Source: Istiophorus platypterus
Taxonomy: Eukaryota > Chordata > Actinopteri > Istiophoriformes > Istiophoridae
Assembly: GCA_016859345.1 (NCBI GenBank)
Contig: CM029128.1
Coordinates: 19,738,104-19,802,103 of the forward strand
Direction of reading: 5' to 3'
DNA: 64,000 bases
Positions 50,901-57,101 of the stretch are shown here, one piece after another (within the stretch, counting starts at the first letter, position 1; every line of letters begins with the position of its first letter). Made by a program: the position numbers and the translations under genes. The notes under the pieces were generated by a model that was not told the DNA's origin, did not search any database, and saw only the letters and a list, made by a program, of their open reading frames with translations.

Positions 50901-53900
50901 TTTACATTAAACACATCAGCACTCGGTTGCCTCAGCTAATCAAGGTTGCATCGATCTGCTTGTAGGGTTTGTGTTGTTGCTGCAGCTGTCCCTCCTGGGT
51001 TTACAGATGCTGAAATGGACATGTCGATCGATACAGTTTACCGTGCATTCTGGCTTTTTCTGTAAATTGTTTCTGAATGTTGACCCCTCACTTTACTGGC
51101 ATTTTTGTGCATCTTACTCTGATGTTAACTGTTATATAAAAGCAGGGAATCGTCTTCATAAGATGCAACGCTGCTGTACATTGCAGATTATGTAATGACT
51201 GTCTTGTGTCTTCACTTGGTGATGGCTTAGCTTCTTTCTCGCTGAAGAAAAGTGGATGCTGCTTTGATCTATCTAGCAAAAATCTACTAGTTTAGTCTTC
51301 TGAGTCTGTTTACATGTGTGCAGTTAAAAAAAAAAAAAAAAAAAAAAGACAACTTCTGTAGCTTGATGTTTGTTTTTTTAAGTTTTTGCTTTCCAAAGTG
51401 TGACTCTTGGCTCTTCTCTGTGACAGACCCATCTACCAAAGGTCCCTCAAAGGATGATGGGAAAGCTCTAATAAAGCCGCCCCCAGGTAAAACCACCAGT
51501 CGTCGACTGTTCTGCTTTGTGGGATGTTGACTTGTTGAAAGCATGTTGGGCTTTGTTCAAAAATTAAAACTACAAGCACCGTTCCCCACCCTCACTCTTG
51601 AAACATTTTAACATCTGTCTCTTACCTGGTTGGGCTACACACACAGTTGTAGGTTATGACTTTTCTTTGCATGTGTTCCCAACTCTCTTAGTCAGCTGCC
51701 AACCAGAAAGGGGAACACCCCCCCCCCGGTCAACAGTCCTACATGGCCTTTTTAACATCCTTGGTTGGATGTCTTCCTGTCTAGCTGTTTCTGTAACAGT
51801 GACTTCTGACTGTGTTTTGGTTTATGTTGTTGGTTTATGACACACATTCAGATGTGTTTAAGGCCTTGGTGCATTAAAGTAAGCTGTTGTAAGATAGTTA
51901 ATACTAGATTTTTAACACATGATCCAGAGTTATTTAAATCCCAGCTGCCCCTTGTTCTGCCCAGTTTTCTTTTGCTGTTTAGGACTAAAAATTCAACTAG
52001 TTATAACTGAGAATCAGAACCAAATATTTGTAAAACAATAAGAATACTTGACTACTTTTGCCTGTGAACATTAGTTTTATGAACCCTTACCACCATTTTG
52101 CATCATCATTTACAAGTTAATTATAGCTTGACTGTTAATTTTTGCTTCTATAAAAGACAGCTCATTTTGGGTTGTCAGCAGAAAGATTACTTTATTCTAT
52201 TGTGGGAATTATTAAGGGCACTGAATTGAATGTTAGAAACTATTCACTATACAGACACTCAAATAAAAAGGCTTTGGAAAACGTAGAGCAAATTGTAACA
52301 AATAGGGAGGAATTTCAGACATTTTCAGCCATTGACTCTGTGGCACCAATGCTTCCTCACTGCATCACTCAAAAAATGATGGGAAATGTAGAGCCAAAAT
52401 CCAGAACATGTTTGTCAACCAAAAAAATAGGTATCATGAGTGTTTACTGTCCCCACACCACAGTTATATCCCTGAAGAATGACACACACCCCCATGAATT
52501 CATCCATTCAGTTAAACTAGTTTTCTAGATACAGTAATTAAGTTGTTTTAATCTTTTTTTCATGAAGACTGTCCTAGAACATGTTAAATACACTCTTATG
52601 TGGATGAGCAGATCTTGACCTGAAAATAAATTTTAATCGCATGACTATCTGTGATATGTAGTGACCCTTGTAAATAAAGTGAGAAAAAAGAGCAAAAAGT
52701 GTGTTTAGGGGGTTAAATTAAGTGTTGCGGCTAGATTTTAACTTTTTTTGTGGTTTTGTGATTGTTTTTTTAGTTGCTCACCTTTGCAAATATTCCTTGC
52801 CTGTTTTTCAGGGTTGTCTTCTCAATGTTTCTCATTGGATTCTCTGTTTAAACATTTGATTTTGCTCCTGCTCAATTATTAGTTTTAGTTTGAGCACAAT
52901 GTACATATGTGCTATGTGTCTGCAATGTGACAAATTTCTAGCGTGACTTCTACTCAATGTGGACTTTGCCACATTATTCAGTCCTGCAAACATTTCAGAA
53001 TCAAAAGGTGTAAACTATGATTGGTAAACATGTGCTTGACTGAGGTGTTAACTCAGTAACTTTGTCCTAATCCTCTGAAAGATGCTGTGTATGAATGAGT
53101 TAAGCAGAGAAAGACCATGATCAGCACCACAAGGAGCACAGATAAAATTTGATGATGAGTTCCACTTTGTTTCCAATTACAGAGCTTGTTCTTGTGGCTT
53201 TTATTCAATTAGTTTTATCCTTGATTGAAGCCATAATGTTGTTAAAAGCTGTTTTCTCTTCTCCTTACTGCACATATAATACAGTATGGTTCTTTGGATG
53301 CATCTTCATTGGATTTTGTGCACTTTATATGTTCTGCTCTTGTTTGTGTTGAATTAGTTGGTGAGGAAGAGTATTTGGATATTAAACCACAGTTTGGTAT
53401 TAAAATCTACACAGGCAGATGCTTGTCTGCAAGCACAGCTCAGGAGCAGCACCTATTGGTAGAAACAGGGAAGTGACTGAAAAGGACCAAATCACAGAAA
53501 CCATTACGAATCTGAGCAAGTTGTTATTATGCTATGGATATTGAAATTGGACTGCTGTATTGTAGGAATACTTTTGCATCATTATCTAATTCTGTGACCC
53601 CTGCTTTCTGAAGAGCACAAAGAAAAAATGCAAACTCTGTGGGTCAAAAAGGTTGGTTTTGTTTTTGAATAATGTGAATCTGTTTTCTCCTTCCACGGAA
53701 ACTCAAAATACAGTCCTAGATTTATATCTACAGAGTATTATAGGAAACTAAAAAAAATGTGGAAACTTGAAGGATGGTTTTGTGATACCTTTTCCTTATA
53801 GTCAACAAATTCCATGAAAAGGCCAAAAGAAAACAATGAACTGATGCTGCTAATGAGTATTTTCTGTGTAGCCTGATCTTATTCCAAAGACATTAGTGAG

Positions 53901-56900
53901 ACACACTGTTGAACTGCTTGGTTTGCTCCTTCATACCATGAACGCAAACAGTCAACGTAATTTATCTTGACTCATACCAAACACACCAAAAACATAAACT
54001 TTTTAAAGATTTATATCTTCAGTAGTAACCAGCGGACTTGAAGCTGAGAGCCATAGACAGGGAACTGAAGAAGAGAAAGTGAGTTTTTTTTTTTTTTTCC
54101 CCCTTGAGGTTTGTTGACAGTAAAAGATATAGAATAGCATTAACCTAATCCTTTTAACAAGAGTCTACAGCCAAGCAAGCAACTCTGTAAGGCTGTACTT
54201 GCATTGGCTAATTAGCACTAAAAAAAAAAAAAGAAGTGCACCTGAGGCTGTTGGGAAGTCATTTGCTATGCCAGGATTTAGTCATAAACCAAAGTACTGA
54301 ACAAAATAAACTTTTGACCTTATTATGGCACTAGATGAAAGGTTGAGGGATCACCAAGTGAGTAAATTCATCCTAAGGAGGACATGAATGTGTGCACCAA
54401 ATGTCATGACAAAGGCTATTTTTCATTCTGGACCAGCGTAATGGGCCAACCGACAGAACAACACTGCCATCCCTAGAGCTGGGCCACTATAATATATGCT
54501 GCACTTCTATTTAACAAGTTTTAAGTTTTTATTGTTGACATTGTTGGAGTTTGGCAGGTTAACCACTCTGCCTCCTTCATTTTGTGGCTTAGAGCGGTTG
54601 AAGAGGCATGTCGATGACATCACTGAGCCATTTGGCAGCAGACAGGGTGGCAGGAAGAACAGGGGTTAACTAAACCCTGTCTTTTGTCTCTCTTGTGCTG
54701 GAGTCTGTGTCGCTGCTTTCAGCCAAGCTGTTTGCCAGTCATGTCACTCACTTGATGCTGGACACCAGAACACTCTGGTTCGCTCCATGAACGCCCTGAG
54801 TCTGGATACTGTTGAACTTGGAAACAAAATAAAACGAATCTTTATCCAGAACTTACAAAGTTTAACATTTATCTATAGAAAGTCTGGAAAAAGATTGTCA
54901 GATTGACAACTACAGAATCAGAACATGACGGCTCAGATTTACAGCAGCTTATTAAACATTTGAAAGGACAGTCAGCAGCCTGAATCAGATTTGACTGAAT
55001 TTTTACAGGCTGATAATTTTTGTCCTGAATGTGCTCTGAGCATATTCATAGAAAAGATATTCTAGTCTTTTTCACATTTTTGCAATCTTTGTTACATGTT
55101 TTTTTTTTTAAGGATTTTTTTTCCATTGCTACTGTGAAAACAGCGGATTTTGTCAATTCGATTTTTTTTTTTTTGTTAAACATAGAGATGTTTTTCCTCC
55201 TTTTGTCAAACAGATTTCACTGCTCTTTTCACTGCTGGAAGTCCTTTTAACACAACCATTTGGAAAGTGGAAAGTCGTTCTCCTTGTGTTGTTGACAACT
55301 TCAGTGTCATGAACAAGAGGTGAAGCAGGGCGCAGTCAGCATGTTTCCCATTTTGGCCACATGCAGTATGGCGTCATTATCACAGTGTCAGTTCATATAG
55401 AAATTTGCTGGTAACAGGTTGGTGATTTATTATTTTAAATGGGGTTTTATTGTTTTGTTTTTTTTAATAATTTATTGTGGGCTTCTGATGCTGCTGCCTA
55501 TGAAGAGGCCTCTATCACTTGTAACTTCTCACTAAACCACCTTTCTTTTTCAGTTTTTTGAAATAAGTGTTTTCCCAAACTGAACAAGGAAATGACTTAA
55601 AAACATCATCAGTTTCTTTGTTGTTGTTGGCCACAGATGTTCATTGTTTTTTGTTGTTTGTTTTCCAGAAGCCAACGTGAGCACATCAATCCAGGTGAAC
55701 TCCACAGCCAGAGGCTCTGCTGCTGCCTGGGCCATACTTCCTGTCTGTAAGTGGAAACCACACAGACACTTGCACTCACACACGTAGGAGGCTGGATGGA
55801 TGTATAGGTCATGGTTTGATTGCATCAAATTAGTCATTTTTGTCTAAAATTAAACGTACTATAAAGTCGTCAGCAAGTGATGAAAAAAATGTTGGGAAAT
55901 CTATCCATGACTCTCCACTTTAAAATCCATAGATGTCCATTGTGAGTATTTCAAAGAGAAAAGGATATTGTAAATGGAAACGGGTGAGAACTTAATGAAT
56001 GTAAATTGACATGATGGTGAAATAATTAATTCGTATTTAGGGAATGATTTAGCAAAGATTTCCCCAAGATATTTCCTGAATTACTTAAACACACATAAAC
56101 ATGACTGTAATTGTGTCCATTTGTCCCTCGTCTCAGTGCTGCTGGCGATGGCAGCGGCAGGTGGCTACCTGATGTGGAGGAACTGGCAGCTGAAGAACCA
56201 GAAGAGCATGAACTTTGACAACCCCGTGTACCTTAAGACCACAGAAGAAGACCTCAACATCGATATAACCCGACATGGCGCTAATGTGGGACACACCTAC
56301 CCTGCGGTGAGTAAACAGCCCTGCAGCCCGGGACGAAGGGTATCATGGGTAAGACTGGGTCACTAGACAACCTCAGAGTCTGGATGTACGGTTTCCAAAG
56401 CACATGCTCATCTCAGTAGAACTGAAATGACAAAATGCTACACACAACACTGGTAGAGCCCTTTGCTCTAAAATCATGAGGCACACTCTTAAATCAGTAT
56501 AGTTAACAGTACAGAATAATCTGGGGCTGAGGAGTTTCTGAGCAGCCAGGCATCTTAAAATAATTTCCCCTGCTGCAAAGGATGCGGACCACGTGTTGAT
56601 GACCTCTACTCTCACCCCGACCTGGTAGTCTGTAGTAATCCCTGGTGCATTGTTGGTCGTCCACAGAGCACATCTCTCTGTTCACAGATTAAACGGATTA
56701 ACCTAAACCCAACCACAGCCATAAGATGACACAAACCTCTGCCGTCAGCCTCACAGCTGCAGTACACATCTCTTCTTGGCTTCTCCCCGGCTGAGCGAAC
56801 AGGCAGAAATAGCTGCAGCACAAAACTCCCCGTAAAATAAGAAATTGTTTGTACAAATTAGATAAAAAAGGTGAAGCATGTTAATTAATCAACCTTTGTA

Positions 56901-57101
56901 GTTATCACTTTCTACAGAGCAGACCAGCTGTTTCCCACTGCTTCGGGTCTCGATGCTAAGCTAGGCTATCCATTTCTAAACTCTAGGACAGAATGAATAA
57001 AGGAAATGTTTAATTAAGCCTGTTCTCCTCTCTTCTCCTCCCCCTCCCTCCTTTTCTGTCTCCAGATTTCGATAGTGAGCACAGATGATGATTTGTCCTG
57101 A
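3180..57101 (+). CDS. VLDLR: VLDLR, very low density lipoprotein receptor (whole gene, 20 coding exons)
   Basis: Joined exons: 3180-3255, 13168-13287, 16047-16169, 23306-23428, 26805-27013, 30130-30292, 30597-30719, 31743-31865, 33384-33503, 34703-34828, 36700-36871, 38579-38803, 38918-39036, 40716-40855, 42866-43007, 43980-44129, 51427-51486, 55669-55746, 56137-56306, 57066-57101. Total 2598 nt, 865 residues plus TGA, close to the 873 of the human protein as I recall it. Every junction is GT/AG and in phase. Domains: signal peptide (1-25), eight class A repeats (about 30-354), EGF-A and EGF-B (354-435), six-bladed propeller with FWAD/YWSD/YWSD/YWVD/FWTD (about 440-700), EGF-C (702-751), short O-linked segment (752-772), membrane helix (about 791-811), cytoplasmic tail with FDNPVY (824-829). 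Eight class A repeats, rather than LDLR's seven, and the tail sequence identify VLDLR, not LDLR or LRP8. It is a type I surface receptor for apoE-bearing lipoproteins and Reelin; NPVY recruits endocytic adaptors and Dab1. Confidence 0.96.
5950..6540 (+). repeat. Dispersed repeat, copy A (family also at 39408-40025 and 48365-48596)
   Basis: Read side by side with 39570-40025, many blocks match in the same order. These include GGGCCTTTGTT, GTAGAAGAGT, GTGATCATTTTAC, CACTATTTCATA, CCATTGTCTGA, GAACAGCTTTATT, GAGCACAGAGA and TTTGACCTAGT. The copies are well diverged, with indels. No coding sequence or terminal repeat was recognised, so the class is unknown. Confidence 0.75.
8420..8950 (+). mobile_element. 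Decayed non-LTR retrotransposon (LINE) 3' end of ORF2
   Basis: The 8872-8940 stretch translates as LLPSGRCFRVPMCRLKGF, a stop, then TPLFP. This resembles the C-terminal tail of fish LINE reverse-transcriptase proteins (L2/CR1/Rex-like LLPSGRR motif). Upstream, 8650-8880 keeps scattered similarity to the preceding region but with stops and frame changes. It is a dead 5'-truncated copy. Confidence 0.55.
13168..13287 (+). CDS. VLDLR: VLDLR exon 2: class A repeat 1
   Basis: Phase 1-1 exon of 120 nt encoding one six-cysteine LDL-receptor class A module. The calcium-binding end reads CDGDDDCTDGSDE. This module corresponds to the first ligand-binding repeat. Acceptor CTACAG|GT, donor TGTG|GTGAGG. 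Confidence 0.95.
13288..16046 (+). other. VLDLR: VLDLR intron 2
   Basis: Nothing coding seen. Contains a 32-base A run (15457-15488), a T-rich run near 14160-14195 and ordinary AT-rich sequence. Confidence 0.6.
15457..15488. repeat. Poly(A) run, 32 bases
   Basis: Uninterrupted adenines. It may be the tail of an old retroposon, but no recognisable body precedes it. Confidence 0.85.
16047..16169 (+). CDS. VLDLR: VLDLR exon 3: class A repeat 2
   Basis: Phase 1-1, 123 nt. It encodes a complete module starting TCAEVDFVCHNGQCVP and ending in CEDGSDES, very close to repeat 2 of mammalian VLDLR. This match separates it from LDLR. Confidence 0.95.
16671..16740. repeat. Perfect inverted repeat, 32-bp arms, 6-base loop
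   Basis: 16671-16702 is the exact reverse complement of 16709-16740, separated by CTTTTA. Pairing stops on both sides of this core. The arms are AT-rich and begin CTGACAGTATG. It could extrude as a cruciform or fold as a long RNA hairpin in the intron. Origin as a palindromic mobile-element remnant or a local inverted duplication cannot be decided here. Confidence 0.95.
20515..20548. repeat. (GT)n microsatellite
   Basis: Directly visible GT repeat with one GA and one GC interruption. Confidence 0.85.
20690..20715. repeat. (GA)n microsatellite
   Basis: Thirteen GA units following a G run and a GTGTGAGT lead-in. Confidence 0.85.
23306..23428 (+). CDS. VLDLR: VLDLR exon 4: class A repeat 3
   Basis: Phase 1-1, 123 nt. 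The module starts MRTCRVNEFSCG and ends CDNGEDEVNC, matching repeat 3 of VLDLR, which has the unusual GEDE in place of GSDE. Acceptor TGCAG|AC, donor TGTG|GTAGGT. Confidence 0.95.
24965..24982. repeat. (AC)n microsatellite
   Basis: Nine AC units visible. Confidence 0.85.
25185..25818 (-). mobile_element. Tc1/mariner-like DNA transposon relic, interrupted by a SINE
   Basis: 25185-25400 resembles the terminal part of a common fish Tc1-like element (CATTCAGAAAGTATTCCGG, then a GCAGCCTTATG block and AACAAAGCAAAAACAGG). 25607-25818 resembles internal transposase sequence in antisense (GTTGGAAGGTGAACCTTCAG, CCCCACAGCTTGATGCTGCC). The piece between them is missing and replaced by a SINE. The frame is destroyed and the element is dead. 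The family call is from memory of fish repeats. Confidence 0.6.
25405..25606 (-). mobile_element. tRNA-derived SINE, 5'-truncated, inserted in the Tc1-like relic
   Basis: In reverse complement it shares blocks with the SINE at 33920-34158: CTCCTCCA, AAGTGTCCT, GGCAAGATAC, GCCATCAGTGT and the tail AAAGCGCTTTGAGTGGTC. The A box is gone and the copy starts around the former B box. It is opposite in orientation to the intact copy. Confidence 0.7.
26422..26489. repeat. (TA)n microsatellite, 68 bases
   Basis: Pure AT dinucleotide run followed by a short GA run. Lies about 315 bases before exon 5. Likely length-variable and prone to assembly error. Confidence 0.95.
26805..27013 (+). CDS. VLDLR: VLDLR exon 5: class A repeat 4 and first part of repeat 5
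   Basis: Phase 1-0, 209 nt. It encodes NITCAPNEFTCASGRC...CGDGSDEVDC (repeat 4, with an N-glycosylation site NIT) and then repeat 5 up to CDDDVDCQ. The exon stops inside repeat 5, just before its acidic DQSDE calcium loop, at CAG|GTAAGA. In the mammalian gene repeats 4-6 share one exon, so this boundary is extra. Exons 5 and 6 together are 372 nt, about the size of the single mammalian exon. Confidence 0.95.
27215..27440 (+). mobile_element. L1-like LINE ORF2 fragment
   Basis: Open frame with KWQEDLEVDVTDDQWEVL, then further on FLKFKLLYLSKLKLN. This matches the pattern of the C-terminal region of fish L1-type ORF2 proteins (KW..DL...I....W.......K.L.R.YL...KL). It is only a short relic with no reverse-transcriptase catalytic part. 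Confidence 0.5.
28041..28066. repeat. (CTGT)n microsatellite
   Basis: Six tetranucleotide units visible, with related CTGTGT flank. Confidence 0.9.
29621..29820 (+). repeat. Teleost dispersed repeat, inverted second copy at 56878-56972
   Basis: Contains blocks TTGCTGAGAGTTAAATGAAA, TTAGCTTAGCTTGGCATAAA, GACTGGAAATG and AAAGCTCACTAATTAACA. I recognise these as a widespread fish interspersed repeat. The class was not determined. Confidence 0.65.
30130..30292 (+). CDS. VLDLR: VLDLR exon 6: end of class A repeat 5 and repeat 6
   Basis: Phase 0-1, 163 nt. It begins with DQSDESPSRC, completing repeat 5, then a short linker and repeat 6 (CSSSEMQCRTGECIHKKW...CKDGSDEANC). The GECIHKKWRCDGDPDCKDG block is nearly identical to mammalian VLDLR. 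Donor TC|GTATGT. Confidence 0.95.
30293..30596 (+). other. VLDLR: VLDLR intron 6 (304 bases)
   Basis: Short intron carrying a fragment (about 30395-30450) of a dispersed repeat also seen at 60265-60425. Ends in a TG-rich tract before the acceptor. Confidence 0.65.
30597..30719 (+). CDS. VLDLR: VLDLR exon 7: class A repeat 7
   Basis: Phase 1-1, 123 nt. The module RTCGADQFKCDDGNC...GSRQCNGIRDCTDGSDE is recognisably repeat 7 of VLDLR. Acceptor GTGCAG after a GT-rich tract, donor AATA|GTATGT. Confidence 0.95.
30720..31742 (+). other. VLDLR: VLDLR intron 7
   Basis: Contains a GT microsatellite (30837-30860) and a T run near 31450-31478. No exon seen. Confidence 0.6.
30837..30860. repeat. (GT)n microsatellite
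   Basis: Twelve GT units visible about 120 bases downstream of exon 7. Confidence 0.85.
31743..31865 (+). CDS. VLDLR: VLDLR exon 8: class A repeat 8
   Basis: Phase 1-1, 123 nt. The module contains KFKCRSGECIEMSKVC and ends DWSDEPIKEC. The DWSDEP form is typical of the last ligand-binding repeat of VLDLR. An eighth repeat rules out LDLR. Confidence 0.95.
31866..33383 (+). other. VLDLR: VLDLR intron 8
   Basis: No exon seen. A CT microsatellite lies at 33315-33334, within 70 bases of the next acceptor, and may serve as extended pyrimidine tract. A C run occurs near 32221-32230. Confidence 0.6.
33384..33503 (+). CDS. VLDLR: VLDLR exon 9: EGF-A module
   Basis: Phase 1-1, 120 nt. NECLLNNGGCSHICKDMVIG followed by FECDCTPG is the first EGF-like module after the ligand-binding repeats, with six cysteines. 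In this family it packs against the propeller and takes part in regulation of receptor turnover. Confidence 0.95.
33504..34702 (+). other. VLDLR: VLDLR intron 9
   Basis: Contains a dispersed repeat block (about 33600-33790, related to 50475-50625) and a tRNA-derived SINE (33920-34158). The rest is unremarkable. Confidence 0.65.
33920..34158 (+). mobile_element. tRNA-derived SINE with A and B boxes
   Basis: Pol III A box TGGCTCAGGTGG (33928-33939) and B box GGTTCGATCC (33972-33981) are spaced as in a tRNA head. They are followed by a fish SINE body (GTGTCCTTGGGCAAGATACT) and a tail CACTTTGAGCAGTCAAAAAG-like end. About 240 bases in the sense orientation of VLDLR. The second copy, 5'-truncated and inverted, is at 25405-25606. 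Confidence 0.8.
34703..34828 (+). CDS. VLDLR: VLDLR exon 10: EGF-B module
   Basis: Phase 1-1, 126 nt. DINECLNPGICSQICINLKG then GYKCEC is a calcium-binding EGF module (D-I-N-E start, conserved aromatic). It ends with GVCKAV as in VLDLR. Confidence 0.95.
34829..36699 (+). other. VLDLR: VLDLR intron 10
   Basis: Contains the 28-bp tandem repeat at 34995-35076 soon after the donor, plus T and A runs. Open frames on the reverse strand near 35454-35880 show no recognisable domain. Confidence 0.6.
34995..35076. repeat. 28-bp tandem repeat, almost three copies
   Basis: Copies at 34995-35022, 35023-35050 and 35051-35076 (last one cut short) are identical over their shared length. The unit contains GAGCTGCTCCACACCAGACT. 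Perfect identity suggests recent duplication. Confidence 0.95.
36700..36871 (+). CDS. VLDLR: VLDLR exon 11: start of YWTD propeller
   Basis: Phase 1-2, 172 nt, the same length as the corresponding LDLR exon as I recall it. Encodes LIFTNRRDIRRLGLERKEYT and the first FWAD repeat. Residue 440 (codon 36711-36713) is cysteine in KEPC, where the human protein has KEPS. Confidence 0.95.
36872..38578 (+). other. VLDLR: VLDLR intron 11
   Basis: Contains a TA run (38031-38053) and an 18-base unit (ATTTGGGATTGATTAG) repeated about 2.5 times at 38170-38215. No exon seen. Confidence 0.6.
38579..38803 (+). CDS. VLDLR: VLDLR exon 12: propeller blades
   Basis: Phase 2-2, 225 nt. Contains VIDNVQTPVGVAVDWIYKNL followed by YWSD and then EPASIAVDPLSG, typical of propeller blades in this family. 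An NGT sequon lies in NFNGTKQK. Confidence 0.95.
38918..39036 (+). CDS. VLDLR: VLDLR exon 13: propeller blade
   Basis: Phase 2-1, 119 nt, separated from exon 12 by the shortest intron of the gene (114 bases). Encodes LYWSDWGEPAKIEKSGMNG and IQWPNGITL, near identical to mammalian VLDLR. Donor CTGG|GTAGGA. Confidence 0.95.
39037..40715 (+). other. VLDLR: VLDLR intron 13
   Basis: Mostly occupied by a dispersed repeat (39408-40025), then T runs and a long pyrimidine-rich tract (about 40383-40715) leading into the acceptor of exon 14. Confidence 0.7.
39408..40025 (+). repeat. Dispersed repeat, copy B (longest copy)
   Basis: The first about 190 bases match the reverse complement of 48365-48596 (for example CAACTGTCACTTCGGCTTCT and CCTACACTTCCACTCCCTCC). 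The rest matches 5950-6540 in direct orientation. The overlap at the GCGCCTTTGTTGCTAG block links all three copies into one family of at least 600 bases. Confidence 0.8.
40716..40855 (+). CDS. VLDLR: VLDLR exon 14: propeller blade
   Basis: Phase 1-0, 140 nt. Encodes DLIKGRLYWVDSKLHMLCSV and onwards to LAHPFALTVFE. Residue 625 (codon 40766-40768) is cysteine where the human protein has serine (LHMLSSVD). Confidence 0.95.
40856..42865 (+). other. VLDLR: VLDLR intron 14
   Basis: No exon, known repeat family or RNA gene recognised. Short A and T runs only. Confidence 0.55.
42866..43007 (+). CDS. VLDLR: VLDLR exon 15: last propeller blade
   Basis: Phase 0-1, 142 nt. Encodes DRVFWTDGENEAIYGANKFT and LNDPQDIIVYHELIQLSG, the final blade before EGF-C. 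Donor ATCGG|GTAAGA. Confidence 0.95.
43008..43979 (+). other. VLDLR: VLDLR intron 15
   Basis: Ordinary AT-rich intron. Nothing recognised. Confidence 0.55.
43980..44129 (+). CDS. VLDLR: VLDLR exon 16: EGF-C module
   Basis: Phase 1-1, 150 nt. Encodes NWCTEKGENGGCSYMCLPAP, SPKYTCVCPEG and GLRCRP, closing the EGF-precursor homology region. Acceptor TTGACAG, donor ACCTG|GTGAGT. Confidence 0.95.
47160..47425 (+). repeat. Dispersed repeat with CAGCAGGAAAATGCAAAA block
   Basis: Blocks such as TTTGCCAAGGTGGATATGTT, TTTATTTGTCAGCAGGAAAA, ACTTGGTGGCGGGATGGGGC and TTGCCATGGAGGAATCATGT are in the order of a very common fish interspersed repeat. I do not know its formal class. The open frames across it are accidental. 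Confidence 0.6.
48365..48596 (-). repeat. Dispersed repeat, copy C (inverted relative to A and B)
   Basis: In reverse complement it aligns with 39408-39600, e.g. AAAGGTCTGAACAAAAAAAT and GAGTGGAAGTGTAGGTAG read against the opposite strand of copy B. Only the 5' portion of the element is present. Confidence 0.8.
49174..49202. repeat. (TG)n(AG)n compound microsatellite
   Basis: TG units run directly into AG units. Confidence 0.85.
50475..50625 (+). repeat. Dispersed repeat block related to 33600-33790
   Basis: Shared order of blocks: CTCATCTCTG, GAGG or CAGGCT..AGGATA, ATTGTGGGT.ATGTAGG, AGGTT.TG, ATC..CTCTGG.TCTG. Diverged, and the class is unknown. Confidence 0.55.
51427..51486 (+). CDS. 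VLDLR: VLDLR exon 17: short O-linked-sugar segment
   Basis: Phase 1-1, 60 nt, flanked by GTGACAG and CCAG|GTAAAA. Encodes DPSTKGPSKDDGKALIKPPP. It is in the position of the O-linked-sugar exon but has only three Ser/Thr and is lysine- and proline-rich. Since it is phase-symmetric it can be skipped without frame change, as in the known VLDLR splice variants lacking this domain. It is the least conserved exon, and its call rests on position, phase and splice sites. Confidence 0.7.
51487..55668 (+). other. VLDLR: VLDLR intron 17 (4.2 kb)
   Basis: Contains a dispersed repeat (54200-54480), A and T runs, and otherwise AT-rich sequence. No second O-linked-sugar exon was recognised. Confidence 0.6.
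54200..54480 (+). repeat. Teleost dispersed repeat, copy 2 of the 59265 family
   Basis: Shares GCTAATTAGCACTAAA, CTGAGGCTG, AGTCATAAACCAAAGTACTG, TTTTGACCT, GGCACTAGATGAAAGGTTGA, GGACATGAATGTGTGCACCA and CATCCCTAGAGC with the widespread fish repeat seen more completely at 59265-59670. Confidence 0.7.
55669..55746 (+). CDS. VLDLR: VLDLR exon 18: juxtamembrane segment and start of membrane helix
   Basis: Phase 1-1, 78 nt, the same size as the matching LDLR exon as I recall it. Encodes two N-glycosylation sites (NVS at 774, NST at 782) and GSAAAWAILPV, which matches the mammalian GTSAAWAILP. Donor GTCT|GTAAGT. Confidence 0.93.
55747..56136 (+). other. VLDLR: VLDLR intron 18 (390 bases)
   Basis: Nothing recognised. 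Confidence 0.6.
56137..56306 (+). CDS. VLDLR: VLDLR exon 19: membrane helix and cytoplasmic tail
   Basis: Phase 1-0, 170 nt. LLLAMAAAGGYLMWRNWQ completes the membrane span and stop-transfer. The tail then has SMNFDNPVYLKTTEEDLNID, whose NPVY (826-829) binds PTB-domain adaptors for clathrin uptake and Dab1. Ends VGHTYPA. If intron 19 were retained the frame would run on for about 20 residues to a stop at 56364-56366. Confidence 0.96.
56878..56972 (-). repeat. Inverted fragment of the 29621 repeat family
   Basis: In reverse complement, blocks TAGCTTAGCATCGAGACC, GGAAACAGCTGGTCT, GTAGAAAGTGATAACTAC-like and ATTAATTAACATG follow the order of 29621-29820 in reverse. Lies in intron 19. Confidence 0.5.
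57066..57101 (+). CDS. VLDLR: VLDLR exon 20: C-terminus and stop
   Basis: 36 nt in phase 0 encoding ISIVSTDDDLS then TGA (57099-57101). The human protein ends ISVVSTDDDLA, so the C-terminus is certain. Acceptor CTCCAG after a C/T-rich tract. Confidence 0.96.
   Translation: MSIVSTDDDLS

Larger units (their letters stand above)
44130..51426 (+). other. VLDLR: VLDLR intron 16 (7.3 kb)
   Basis: Holds a common marine-animal dispersed repeat (47160-47425), an inverted fragment of the 59265 family (about 47610-47680), a T run (47935-47963), repeat copy C (48365-48596), a GT/GA microsatellite (49174-49202), a dispersed block (50475-50625) and an A run (about 51326-51347). No additional exon could be supported. 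Confidence 0.65.

Noticed and set aside
3180..57101. Identification as LDLR or LRP8 instead of VLDLR
   Set aside because: LDLR has seven class A repeats and a different tail. The tail, EGF and propeller sequences follow VLDLR almost residue for residue, and the KCNV2 neighbour fits the VLDLR locus.
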